A stretch of DNA of 64,000 bases from contig JAYKKM010000081.1 in assembly GCA_035772405.1 (NCBI GenBank), forward strand, positions 935,001-999,000, read 5' to 3'. Positions 53,901 to 62,074 of this stretch are shown here, piece by piece. The notes under the pieces were generated by a model. That model was not told the DNA's origin. It ran no database searches and saw only the letters and a list, made by a program, of their open reading frames with translations. Source of the DNA: Chrysogorgia sp. JL179-B06 (lineage: Eukaryota > Cnidaria > Anthozoa > Scleralcyonacea > Chrysogorgiidae). Each line of letters starts with the position of its first letter. Within the stretch, counting starts at the first letter, position 1. The position numbers and the translations under genes are program-made.

Positions 53901-56900
53901 GGTTTTAATTCTGTCATGTTTTCAATCGTACCTGCATAACATTGATATTAAAAATAAAGTTCTCAACAATAAAATTAATAATACTAAAAAGTTCATGAAA
54001 CTCATGTGTGTTCCCATAATTCCAAACTCTCATGTTTACTGTATATAAAATAAACCATATTTTAACAAACTATATCTTGTAATGATTACCTAACGTATTG
54101 TGTACACCATCTGCATCTTCTTTTACACTTTCATCAAGGCGCTCCATGTTTTGAACAAGCAAAGCAATAATTTGATCATCAAGCTATTATTAAAATATGG
54201 TAAGCTAAGTAATGTGAATAATACTTGGAAAAAACCCCAAAGTGCACGGCTCTAGATTTGCAGTATCCCGATATCTATGGGAAACCAGATTTTAATTTTG
54301 GAAATTGGATACCATAAACTCAGTATCCCAATGGGATACATTGGGATACTATAAATCGTTGAGAAGCTTGGCATGTTTTAAGTCTGCCATTTTGCAGGAA
54401 TGTTCAACAAATTAGCACAGTTTCAGTGTTTTGTTTCGTATTCTGTGTATTTTTTTCAATTTTGTTGTGCGGATGCAGGATGGGTCTGGGCATGAGATTA
54501 ATTCCAAATACAGTATTGCAATAAAAACCTCAATGATTTAAACAATGTTGAGATATTTGATCAGAAAACAAAGAGATGACCAACTTAAACAGCTGAAACA
54601 CCACAAGCAATACATGATGAGAGACAACCAACGCCAGCTGAAACACAACAACGTCAACAGGCCATACTGTACAAGATCAGAACCGATCCAAGTCATCCAA
54701 CACTTATTTTTTAGATATTCCACGTTGTTTGGATACTGCTAATTGGAATATCTACATGTATAATAGGGATACCAGATACTAAGGTGTTAGTATATACTTG
54801 GATACTGCTGAAAATTTCAAATCTAGAGCCCTGAAGTGAATAATACTCAGAACTCACAAGTGCATCCAACAAAATTTCAGCACCTTCCTCATTCTCATTT
54901 AGTTCATCAACATCAGTTAGTTCCTGCAACAAGTCAACAACTGCAATTGCAAGATCTTATTTTCATTAAGGATTAATCATGTTGATTACAGGACATGCCA
55001 CATTCAAAGATTTTTCAAGGACAAACAAATAATTGAGGTATTTTAATTTTTGAAGTATTTTGGCTGGCATGATAAAATTAATGAAATAGTGGGCCAGACA
55101 GTTGTACATCCACCAGCGCTCAAACTAACGGGGGGTTGGTGGTCACTGACCACCGATTTTTATGATTTGATTTTGATCACCACAAATCAGTCACGGCAGG
55201 TCAGCATGATGGAACAAATTATTTCTACCAGTTTACCGTAAATGGCTTAACAGGTGGTGCCTTAAAAAGGTTTTAAAAGGCCACTTAGTTTTATTGGTTA
55301 AACAAGGAAATACAGTAAGAACTTGAAAATTATATTTCATTTGAGGCCTAGTTGTTGCACTGGGGGTTGACTTCAACTTTAAACAAAAGCCCTGGGATGG
55401 AAGTTGCTGTCAAGATGGAAGTTGCGGTCAAAATGGAAGCAGCATGTTGACTGCTTACTTTGCTAAAATTATTCTGAGCGCTATGTCCATGGAGGCTCTG
55501 ATACATGTGTGGTTACCAGTCCAATGCTCATGTAAATATTTTGTAAAAAGGATACCTGAATTCTCATGGCTAAGAATACCAAGAATAATTTGCATTGCAT
55601 TCTGTTGGACTAGGATGTTATAGAGTTCTGGTGCTGTTGCAATCACATGGAGTTTCTGGATCTCATCATGAAGATCTAACTCAGATTCTAAAAACCTTTA
55701 TTTGAAAATAAAATGTTATTGTAAACACAATACATGATGATCATCAAAGAGGTTAGTAGCTTTAACCTGAAAAGTCAAATGTCCCAAGCAGGATTGAATT
55801 TACGATTTATGACATGCTCTAACACTGAGCTGTTTACCATGGCAACTACAGGTATGGCAGAGGAGACATAATGTATTAATGCAACAGAACTCTGACACAT
55901 TTGCTCCCAGATCTCCCAGACTGAAAATTGCTTGGTCCATACCTGCCACAAGTTTCAGGTGTTCAACTATAGGTTTGAGTGCCAATTCCTGCATTTTTGA
56001 GACCTGCTCAAGCCTCAAGATGTACCGGTATATTTTTACCACTCATTTAATGGTAGACCTAAGATAAAATCTGACAGCAAAGCTATGGTGCAATTTTTCT
56101 GGGTGTTGTGCAAGTTTTTCCTTATAAAACAATTAAGGTATAAAAGAATCATATTATCATAGTGTACATGTTTAACTAAAATTGGTTTCACATTCACACA
56201 AAGATACAGTACCGGTACTGTACTATATGTATACCTTTACTGTACATATTATATAGTTTTTCGATGATATTGGCCATGCATGCAGGAATTAAAATACCTA
56301 CTTCTCAGGATTATCTGAATATTTTATCCTCATTTCTTGATTCTTCGTAACTTTTTTTTCAAATGAAACTATCATCTTCTTCAAGGTGCTGGCATCCAAT
56401 GCTTCAACCTAAAAACACAAATAATACAAACACACATAGATCATATTACACTATTTTATTTTAACAAAATGAAATGAAACTCTCAAGTAATCTTATTTTC
56501 TGTATTATAAGCAATTCACCTCTGGTTCACTTTCTGCAACCATCTTTAAAATTTGTTCTCTTTCCTCTTCTGTGATTTCAGGTGTTTCCTTCAGAGATAG
56601 CATTGATGGCTTTTTTCCTGAGCTGTTGTTTGCTAAATCTACTGCATCTCTTCTTCTTTTTCGGCCTCTGCTGCCACCCTGTATAAAAAACAAAAATTGA
56701 AATGAAAAATGAAACAAAATTACCAGGAGTTCATTAATAATTAGTACATCACAAACACATTATTACTGATAAATTGGAAAGTTTGTAAATTGCACGGGTA
56801 TTGTTTACTCTGAAAACTTTGCTTCTTCTGCCAACATGCAATGTCATATTTGGTGGGATTGTTGTGCTGAAAATGTACCATAGTGGAATCAGCGTGTTAT

Positions 56901-58258
56901 TATACACCTTAATAAGTCACACAAATCTTTGTGGATAAATTGTGGGTGACAGAAAGTGTGGCTTTCTGGAGGTAAGGGCCGCCAGCAAAAGCTGGAGAAG
57001 CGAAAGTCAGAGTGAAAGTAAGGGCCCTCACTGTTATAGACATAATGCTCTCATGTCCCAGCCAGGCTTCTCTATGGTAAACTGACTGAGAGATGTGAAA
57101 ATCATGGTTAAGGTATTAGGGCCCTCACCAATATTTATTTTCGAATATTTTTACACCAGATTGAATTATGTGCAATTGTGTCACCCCAAAAAGTTATCAG
57201 AATTAATAAGTATATAAACCCATGGTTGTTTTTCTTAAAGGAAAATAACTTTACCAAACTGAGGCAAGTAATAAATTACTACTGAAACAATTATTTGGTC
57301 AATAAATTTATATGTATTGCTATTGCGATCATTATTTTCCACGCTGTATCAAAATTTTATGCCATGCCAATTAAATTGACAATAAAACTCGAGTAGGGCC
57401 CAAATAAAAAATATCCTTGGTTTCCCGACCCTACCTAGTTTTTGGCCAGTAAAATACCGACCCTAATCTTTTTATTGAAATTTTGAGAAGCCTGGGCATG
57501 AGTTGCAGCTTGATTTGCATCCTGGGACAGCAAACATGGCTGCCGATCCAGGCAGCATCCTCAAGATCAGCGTGGTTTGGTAAAACCTATTGTTCATCCA
57601 TGCAATATGTTTGGAAAAAATATTTAAAAATTACCTGACCTACCCTACCTAATTTTTTTCAGCATGAAATAGGAAACCCAGGTATTTTTTTCTTGGCCTA
57701 GTTTACGCCATGCCAAAATTGTTTTTAACAAGTCTTGTACACCAAGATATTTGGCATAACATAAGTTCAAGTTATTTTGTGTGGTTGGTCAGTAATACCT
57801 AATTAACTTTTCCAAGTGTATGGGGAGTACTACTTTCCAGTCTAGATATTCTAGTGGTGAGATGGGAATACGAGAAGAACATTTACAGTATATGCATATT
57901 TTTCAATATAGTATGGAGGATACAGTATATACAGGTAAATTTAATAGATTATAGACTTGCAGCTAAGAAATTGAATTTGTAATGTTTTAAATTTTTAATT
58001 ATTTTAGTCAGACAAAACCTAAATATATATATACGTGTATATTCCATATTTCCATTACTAGTATAGAAACATATAATTTTACATTGTCACATAATACAGA
58101 TATTAAACAATATCAGTATCATTGTGATTGTAACATACTGTATCTGTAAATAATATGAAGGCACCAATTCTAGTATTGGTCTGAAATTAGTAAACAATAG
58201 TTCACCAAAAGATTACCTCAGAGGCTAACGATTCATTCACTTCTTTTTTATATTCCAT
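38937..58258 (-). CDS. CTNNBL1: CTNNBL1, beta-catenin-like protein 1 (spliceosome/NTC-associated)
   Basis: Seventeen exons in transcript order: 58217-58258, 56520-56678, 56302-56408, 55556-55695, 54858-54955, 54090-54183, 53840-53931, 53361-53433, 53184-53242, 52085-52233, 49743-49875, 47879-47927, 47116-47213, 46960-47040, 40674-40811, 40526-40598, 38937-39025. All phases fit; CDS 1674 nt, 557 aa (human about 563). An N-terminal basic patch (GRKRRRD) fits a nuclear signal. The body matches the armadillo-like fold: DNPEKFLESELDL, LLQELTDVDELNENEEGAE, ERLDESVKEDADGVHNTL, ENLFNCLCSSLM, NRERFLKGQGLQLMNLMLR, ADNCTKFIDILGLRTMF, EQFYLRRLDAGLF. It ends EKRRILSLVDRF. In vertebrates CTNNBL1 binds CDC5L/PRP31 signals in the Prp19 complex and interacts with AID. 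No truncation or frameshift is seen. Confidence 0.95.
39155..39430. mobile_element. Diverged copy of the GAGATATTT MITE family
   Basis: GAGATATTTAAGTTTGTTTG, ATATGCAAATGTCCGG and ATGCATAATGAGTTATCA match 1712-1993. The right arm is weak. It lies in CTNNBL1 intron 16, which also holds the truncated TTAAAGGGGAACT-family copy at 39875-39970. Confidence 0.5.
40020..40485. mobile_element. Foldback element carrying a KRKRDEFLEEL segment
   Basis: AATATAGCCTTAAGCAACGT at the left is inverted at 40448-40482. Inside, the plus strand reads MLEQRKRKRDEFLEELFKDL and a stop at 40149-40217. The same segment occurs inverted at about 62885-63000, so it is repeat-borne. Confidence 0.6.
40985..41530 (+). pseudogene. 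5'-truncated LINE, reverse-transcriptase C-terminus
   Basis: QNKAARILTGDSYETPSEAV, KLNWETLQSRRDNQM and SFSYKGAVVWNNL, then a stop at 41288, match the C-terminal end of jockey/CR1-type ORF2 proteins. The tail is an AAAT microsatellite at 41507-41530. It lies in CTNNBL1 intron 14, 174 bp upstream of exon 15 in plus coordinates. Confidence 0.8.
43279..43535. mobile_element. MITE, GTGGTTCACACGAG ends
   Basis: GTGGTTCACACGAGCGACAT, AAGCATAAGC at the left is inverted at the right (GCTTATGATTATGCTCTCGC, GTGAACCAGC). The interior repeats CTTATGCTT motifs. Confidence 0.75.
44157..44668. mobile_element. MITE, GGGTACTCCAGTC ends with long arms
   Basis: GGGTACTCCAGTC and GGCTGGAGTACCTC are inverted; longer inner arms include GATCTTACTGACTTTAGTTT, AGTTAAGAAGATATGGCTAG and TTGACGCCATATTTG-like complements. 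It lies in CTNNBL1 intron 14. Confidence 0.8.
45812..45992. mobile_element. MITE, copy 2 of the CTTTCATAATGGC family
   Basis: The ends CTCTTTCATAATGGCGG and GTGCCATTATGAAAGAG are inverted. It is homologous to 5655-5860 and better preserved. Confidence 0.85.
46020..46560 (+). mobile_element. tRNA-Ala-like SINE, two tandem copies
   Basis: CTCAGTGGTCAGAGCACT (box A-like) and GGTTCAATTCCAGCCGGAAG (box B-like) begin each unit. The tail TTTTCGCAACTGGTCCCGGT, TTGGTCTTAAAATGTATATA and CAACACTCGAAATTTTTC follows. Copy 1 is interrupted at about 46122-46198 by a GC-rich hairpin (CCTCGTCCTCAGGGTCT...AAGGCCCTGGGGACGA). The tRNA-like part of the copy at 48655 folds with an AGC anticodon loop, suggesting origin from tRNA-Ala. 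Confidence 0.8.
46590..46805. repeat. Interspersed repeat family, copy 3
   Basis: TCTCCTTGAATTAAGACGCC, ACTCGAAACGAGCAAGCCTC, AAATTTTCCATTCAAGC and AACACCCTTCTAATAT match the copies at 14037 and 27690. It lies in CTNNBL1 intron 14, close to exon 14. Confidence 0.65.
47371..47475. repeat. Hairpin with CG-rich loop
   Basis: Arms GTTAAAATATTTGCGGCCGA, TGTTTATGGGCGGTTACAA pair with TTGTAACTGCTCATAAACAT, CGAGCGCTCATGTTTTAAC. The loop is CGGCTGGCCTGCGGCTCGCC. It lies in CTNNBL1 intron 12. Confidence 0.8.
47696..47845. repeat. Hairpin with CG-rich loop, 60-bp arms
   Basis: Arms of about 60 bp with GCATGATATGAAGAATT and TTTGTGTTATC pair with GATAACACAAA and AATTCTTCATATCATGC. The loop is CGCCTCAGCCTTCGGCTTCG. 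It ends 34 bp from CTNNBL1 exon 12 (47879-47927). Confidence 0.85.
48195..48830. mobile_element. tRNA-Ala-like SINEs as an inverted pair
   Basis: A minus-strand copy (about 48195-48440) and a plus-strand copy (about 48600-48825) face each other, each with GGCTTCCGTAGCTCAGTGGT, a box B and the GTCTTAAAATGTATATAT tail. A tail-only fragment lies between them. The pair can form a long intron hairpin. Acceptor-like CTTCCG/CGGAAG pairing remains. Confidence 0.8.
48845..48960. repeat. CGAAACGT-type element end
   Basis: TACTAACGTTTCGTTGTGAA, CTTCAGAGTAACAATCAC resembles the tails at 41540-41600, 42075-42110, 52735-52780 and 62750-62800 that accompany Penelope-like remnants. No coding part adjoins it. 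The 48960-49740 stretch shows no gene. Confidence 0.4.
50022..50068. repeat. Short hairpin
   Basis: GGCAACTCTGTGGCAT and ATGCCACAGAGTTGCC are exact complements around a 14-bp loop. Confidence 0.85.
50336..50557 (-). CDS. Acidic 73-aa open frame, unknown
   Basis: It starts MADAPLNIEELIRAY, continues with an Asp/Glu-rich segment (GNNDDDGDQVVIESSEDNE) and ends PFDLETFIQEV, then a stop. It lies in CTNNBL1 intron 10 between weakly inverted sequences (about 50155-50205 and 51420-51470, sharing CTACTTTTTTCGATC and TCTCGCGATCT), so it may be the first exon or leftover of a DNA transposon. I recognise no family. It could be non-coding. Confidence 0.3.
   Translation of the reverse strand: MADAPLNIEELIRAYQLQQSQNIPEGNNDDDGDQVVIESSEDNECSPQDPSALPTLEAVEPLPFDLETFIQEV
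50640..51385 (-). pseudogene. 5'-truncated LINE, reverse-transcriptase C-terminal 200 aa
   Basis: The frame is intact from about 51385 to its stop at 50780: LPRHVLEEIYYKSIISNVSY, GILVWGTCSPSLLNDLEHYH, VRAAKMIFNI, RYRGPIAWNQLSED. It matches the C-terminal domain of CR1/L2-like ORF2 proteins. The 3' tail is a CATT/AATG microsatellite at 50637-50652. The intact frame suggests a fairly recent insertion into CTNNBL1 intron 10. Confidence 0.85.
51592..52050. mobile_element. MITE, TTAAAGTGTCTATCCGGGG ends
   Basis: The left end (GTCTATCCGGGGTTTTGGGA, TTTTACACATT) is inverted at the right (GTAAAATCCCCAAACCTCGG, ATAG). Inner arms share TTGATTTACTATTCACAGG. It ends 35 bp from CTNNBL1 exon 10. A fragment of the same family is at about 8780-8915. 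Confidence 0.75.
52962..53136. mobile_element. Near-perfect hairpin MITE, about 60-bp arms
   Basis: TAAAGCCTCTTCTCCAGTCA, TCGCAAAAACTGGTTCGCAG, CGAGCTGCGAGTACTTGCAT is followed, after a 50-bp loop, by its almost exact reverse complement ending AAAGAGGCTTAA. It lies 48 bp from CTNNBL1 exon 9. Confidence 0.9.
53508..53815. repeat. CCATA pentanucleotide microsatellite
   Basis: About 300 bp of ACCATACCATACC with TATA and CACA interruptions in CTNNBL1 intron 7, between exons 8 and 7. The apparent Tyr/Trp/Met-rich frames across it are artefacts. Confidence 0.95.
57393..57710. mobile_element. Inverted-repeat element in CTNNBL1 intron 1
   Basis: AGGGCCCAAATAAAAAATAT, CCTTGGTTTCCCGACCCTAC, CTAGTTTTT at the left pairs with CTACCCTACCTAATTTTTTT, GAAATAGGAAACCCAGGTAT at the right. 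It carries no coding potential. Confidence 0.65.
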
Positions 58259-58447
58259 CATTTGTAATCAAGCATTCTAGCACAATTTCCAAGATTTAAT
58301 AGAATTCGATATACTGACAGATATAAACTCGTGTAATAAGAAATATAAAGGTTTTAACGAGTAACCGCTGGCAAATAGCACTGAGGTCTCAATTTCTGAA
58401 CATTTTGGAAAAAAATGGCGGCAAATATGTAGGAAAAAATCATAAAA
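58259..58447. promoter_or_regulatory. Divergent CTNNBL1/FAAP24 promoter
   Basis: Only 189 bp separate the two initiator codons, which point away from each other. The interval has no TATA box at a sensible place but contains AAAATGGCGGC (58412-58422), a good match to the YY1 site common at housekeeping start sites. Shared regulation is inferred. Confidence 0.75.
58415..58432 (+). other. Possible FAAP24 upstream mini-ORF
   Basis: ATG GCG GCA AAT ATG TAG encodes five residues and ends 15 bp before the FAAP24 start. It overlaps the YY1-like motif. It matters only if transcription starts upstream of 58415. Confidence 0.35.
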
Positions 58448-61400
58448 ATGACTTCATCTCAACTTTCACTCCGTGGAGTTAGTATTCCAGCTGGACACAT
58501 CATTGTCAATGAAAAATATCAAGGTTCATTGCTAGTAAAAGTATTACAAGGTCAGAAAATGTACTTTGTGTCTGCTGTCATTATTTGTATTTATATTATT
58601 TTGATATTTTTTATGATTTGACCCAGGCCTTAAAAATGAAACTATTATAGTATATTATCTTTATTATTTAATATTAAAATAGTATTAAATTATACAGCAC
58701 CCCTTTCCCATATCCTTGTGTATTGAGTTGTTCTGTTGTTTGTAAATATTTAAATATATATATTTTAAATTTCAGGGAGTGTCAACATAATTTTTGATAA
58801 TCTTGGCTTTCTTGATTTTCGACCTTCGTCAGAAATGGGCGTCCTATTTTTGAATGAATCAGAATTAATTGGGGGAAATAGTCACAGGCAAAGAATTGTG
58901 AAATTAGCTAAGGTTTGTATCTTATCAATCTTGTACCCAGACCCAAGCATCACCGGCCGCGCGGCCGTGGATGCTTGGGTCTGGGTACGAGATTGGTATC
59001 TTATGGGCTCACAAAAATTTTTGGATCATTTTTTTGGGACCTTGACTAGTTGACTGTGCATGTACAGCCACAACCATTCTCTCTCACATTGGCCTATAAA
59101 CTGAGAGTTAGGGTGGTCCTTATTTTATTTTTATTTTATTTTGTATAGTCTCACCCTCTTAAATGGTTCCAATTGGGTTAAAAATGCTGTGTGTAAAATT
59201 GTATTAAAAACTATTGATATTTAGGTGTAGCTCAAGGACCCTGAAATTTTTACTATAGTATCCCTATGAGAAAAATCGTCCAAGTTGTCCAATATCCTAT
59301 AAGTCCTCAGGGGAGTGTCGGATTGGTCTAAAAATCCATTAGTGAGTAGTTAGTTTAGACCTGGTTTCCTATTTGACTTACTATAAGACAAACTTATAGC
59401 CAGTATGGTTTCCGAGATATAGGGCTCCAAAGTTCTTAAAATTCTCATTGGTTAAAAAAGTTTGGAGCCCTATATCTTGGAAACCATACATTTTTTACTA
59501 TAAGTTTCTCTTAAAGGCGGGTGTTAGGGTTAGTATTGAGATTAGGTAAAGTTAAAGTAAGGGTCAAGTTGCAGTGCTATTGAATGTCGATTTTCATTGG
59601 TTAAAATTAAGACTCACTTCCTGGGTCTCACAGGAGCTTCTAACCAATCACAGACCTTCTTCAATAGCACTGCGACCTTACCCAAAAGCAAAGGTAAAGG
59701 GGTCATGCTAATCATCCTACGAACTACATGATGGGCTACAACACGGCCGGGTCGAAGGTTTATTAAAGGTGCCACAGGCTGCCACCATACGACCCATGAT
59801 GACTTTGGAGCACAGCTAAAGTTGGGGTTGATATTAGGGAGGGAGAAAAAACCTGGAGAAAAACCCTCCAAGCACAGGAGAGAAGCAACAACTCTACTCT
59901 CATAAATCTCACGAACGAGGTAGTCACCCATCCAATCGGGCTTAACATTCGGAACTCAGCAGTGAGAAGCAGAGCGCTAACAGCATGCGCCACGGCCTCC
60001 CGTACTTCCCAAATTAGGGTTAGTAGTTCTAGAAAATGTGAAGATCCTTTTGAATCATCCCTTTTAGCCTTCACCTATGGGCTTTGCTGGTTATACAGTA
60101 TACCTTGAACTACTGTAGTTTAGCCAACAACCTGACAATCTTGTAACCCAAATAAAGATCTTTTCGTCCTGGCAGAGGTTCATGTATAATTTGTAATGTG
60201 ATTTTTGTCATTAATTTTCCATATAGGTCCAAACAGTAAGAGGTGTTGTTCTTTTTGAAAAGACAACCATGACTGAACAATACTGTGACCAACTACAAAA
60301 ATTCACTTCAATAAATGTTGGCCTTAATCTTTACCCTGTCCGATCACAAAGTGAAGCTGCTACGTTATTGATCCAACTGGTGAGTTTGAAGTTGAGTTAC
60401 TGCTGAGTATTGGGACTAGCTAAGAGTGTGTTATCAAAAACAACACTACTGTGTGTACTGTAAGAGAAAACCTTCAATGATCTTATACAGTGCTTCGTTT
60501 GTTTTGGTTTTAGGTAAACTTGAGTGGCAATCCTAGAAGCAATCCATTTTTCATTAAGAGATCTCAGAAACCAGCAGACCAGGCTCTCCTACTGACAATG
60601 CAAACAATTCCTGGTCTTGGGAAAAAGAAAACCCTTGCTTTATTACAACGTTTTTCTAGTAAGTTGAATTGACTCAGTGATTACAAACTAAATGAAGAGG
60701 AAGGAAAGGAGGAAGGGGAGGGAGGGAGGAATTAAGGAGGGGAGGAAGGAAGGAGGGAAGGGAGGAAGGAGGGGAGGGAGGAGGGGAGGGAGGAGGGGAG
60801 GAAGGAAGGGAGGAAGGAGGGGAGGAAGGAAGGAAGGGAGCAAGCAATTAGAAGAAAACAAGGAAGAGAGCAAGGAGGCAAGCAATCAAGGAAGGAAGTA
60901 ATCAAGGAAGCAAGTAATGAAGCAAGCAAGTAGACAGACAGATAGTTTGGAAGTGTCAGAATGACCAGCACAAATGAAGTTGTAACGGACACACAAAAAG
61001 TTGTACCTGGCAAGGTACAACTTAGCGTAATGTCTAAAAACTAAGTGTAACATCTCAAAACCTAACTGTAACGTCTTCAAACCTAGCGTAACGTCTCCAA
61101 ACTTAGTGTAATGTCTCATAACATAGCGCAATATCTCCAAACTTAGCGTAATGTCTCCAAACTTAGCGTAATGTCTCCAAACTTAATGTCTCCAAACTTA
61201 GAGAAATATCTCTCAAAAATAACGTCTCAAAAATTAGCGTAATATCTCTCATCTGAGATTGTACAATACGAAATCTAAGCGCAGTCGAACACAAAAATGT
61301 TTTACTTTCACAAAAAGTTGAGTATAATCTTCAGACAAGATGAGCATCGGACAAAATGACAGACACGATTAATATTGTAACTGTCAAATCTCTAGAAATG

Positions 61401-61902
61401 GGATATTTGTACCGGACAATGTCCGTGACCGGCCGCTAATATCCAGGCTTGCATTGAGGTCCCAAAGTTTAAAAATGTGCATAAATTTGCACAACGTGGC
61501 AATGAGAATTAGTTGGCTTATTCAGGATGTATGGCTTAGACAATATTTTACTCAAAGATTATTTATTTTGCATAGATCTAAAAGAACTCAGTCGGGCTTC
61601 AAAACAAGTAAGAAAGCACTAAAGTATTTTTGTTAGAAATACAGGGCAATAATTGCTGTACCACCATCGTAATGTAGGTTACGATTATGATTGCTATTTT
61701 TTAATATTCTTTATTCTAAAATCCTGTTAGCATATAATAATAGCATGAAATGCTTACTAGGTTATACTGTATGCAACCCAAAGTCAATGTACAGAACTTA
61801 ACAGGGTTTTTTCCAAATTTGATGTTCCAGGAATTGGCAAAAGTTGTTGGAGATTCATGTGCACAAACAGTAAGACTATTTTTCAATAGTTCAACAAAGT
61901 GA
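58448..61902 (+). CDS. FAAP24: FAAP24, Fanconi anaemia core-complex associated protein 24
   Basis: Six exons: 58448-58550, 58776-58912, 60227-60379, 60514-60658, 61576-61607, 61831-61902; CDS 642 nt, 213 aa (human about 215). The N-terminal ERCC4/XPF-like pseudo-nuclease domain spans roughly residues 15-135 (PAGHIIVNEKYQGS, VLFLNESELIGGNS, RGVVLFEKTTMTEQYCDQLQ, EAATLLIQLV). The tandem helix-hairpin-helix tail includes TIPGLGKKKTLALLQRF (162-178), LKELSRASKQELAKVVGD and a final LFFNSSTK. In vertebrates FAAP24 pairs with FANCM, binds branched or single-stranded DNA and brings the core complex to interstrand crosslinks. The 32-bp exon 5 was placed by phase and by its match to the HhH linker. Donor 1 (G|GTCAGA) is weak. 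It starts back to back with CTNNBL1. Confidence 0.93.
58926..58996. mobile_element. 71-bp palindromic micro-element with 8-bp duplication
   Basis: CAATCTTGTACCCAGACCCA, AGCATCACCGGCCGC meets its near-exact reverse complement with no spacer. TATCTTAT flanks both sides (58918-58925, 58997-59004). The ends resemble the GTACCCAGGG / GTACGAGGTTGG family at 225-1669. It begins 14 bp after the FAAP24 exon 2 donor. Confidence 0.9.
59408..59490. repeat. Hairpin in FAAP24 intron 2
   Basis: ATGGTTTCCGAGATATAGGG, CTCCAAA pairs with TTTGGAGCCCTATATCTTGG, AAACCAT around a 30-bp loop. Confidence 0.8.
59640..60020 (-). mobile_element. SINE-like element with mixed RNA-gene features
   Basis: On the minus strand it starts GGCCGTGGCGCATGCTGTTA, GCGCTCTGCTTCTCACTG (tRNA-like). 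GATTGGATGGGTGACTACCT (close to the 5S rRNA internal region) and a CTCCAGGTTTTTTCTCCCTC segment follow. It lies in FAAP24 intron 2. Open frames in it are not convincing. Confidence 0.5.
60697..60895 (+). repeat. GGAAGGAGGG polypurine tract
   Basis: About 200 bp of nearly pure purine on the plus strand (GGAGGGAGG, GGAAGGAAGG), followed by AAGCAAG repeats to about 60935. It begins 38 bp after the FAAP24 exon 4 donor. Confidence 0.95.
61017..61250. repeat. Tandem repeat of about 20 bp
   Basis: Ten or more units of GCGTAATGTCTCCAAACTTA with frequent substitutions (AACATCTCAAAACC, AACGTCTTCAAACC). It lies in FAAP24 intron 4. A similar motif style, degenerate, appears at 9145-9285. Confidence 0.85.
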
Positions 61903-62074
61903 ACCACGCACATTGGTTTGTAAAAATCTCGGGCAGATTCAGAACGTACTGTCATACTCAGCATGGACAAGAATCTGACATTGTACCACCCAGTTGATCT
62001 GACTGTTATTAGCCAAACTTAATTTTAACATCAGATGACTTATTGTATGGCAATGTACAATGTGGCAGTATCTC

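Noticed and set aside
53451..53917. Tyr/Trp/Met-rich or Tyr/His-rich repeat proteins
   Set aside because: Both strands of a CCATA microsatellite in a CTNNBL1 intron.
59614..60074. Two 100-aa minus-strand proteins in FAAP24 intron 2
   Set aside because: They overlap a SINE-like element with tRNA- and 5S-like motifs and show no family similarity.
60688..61013. Gly/Arg/Lys-rich and Pro/Ser/Leu-rich proteins
   Set aside because: Opposite translations of the GGAAGG polypurine tract.
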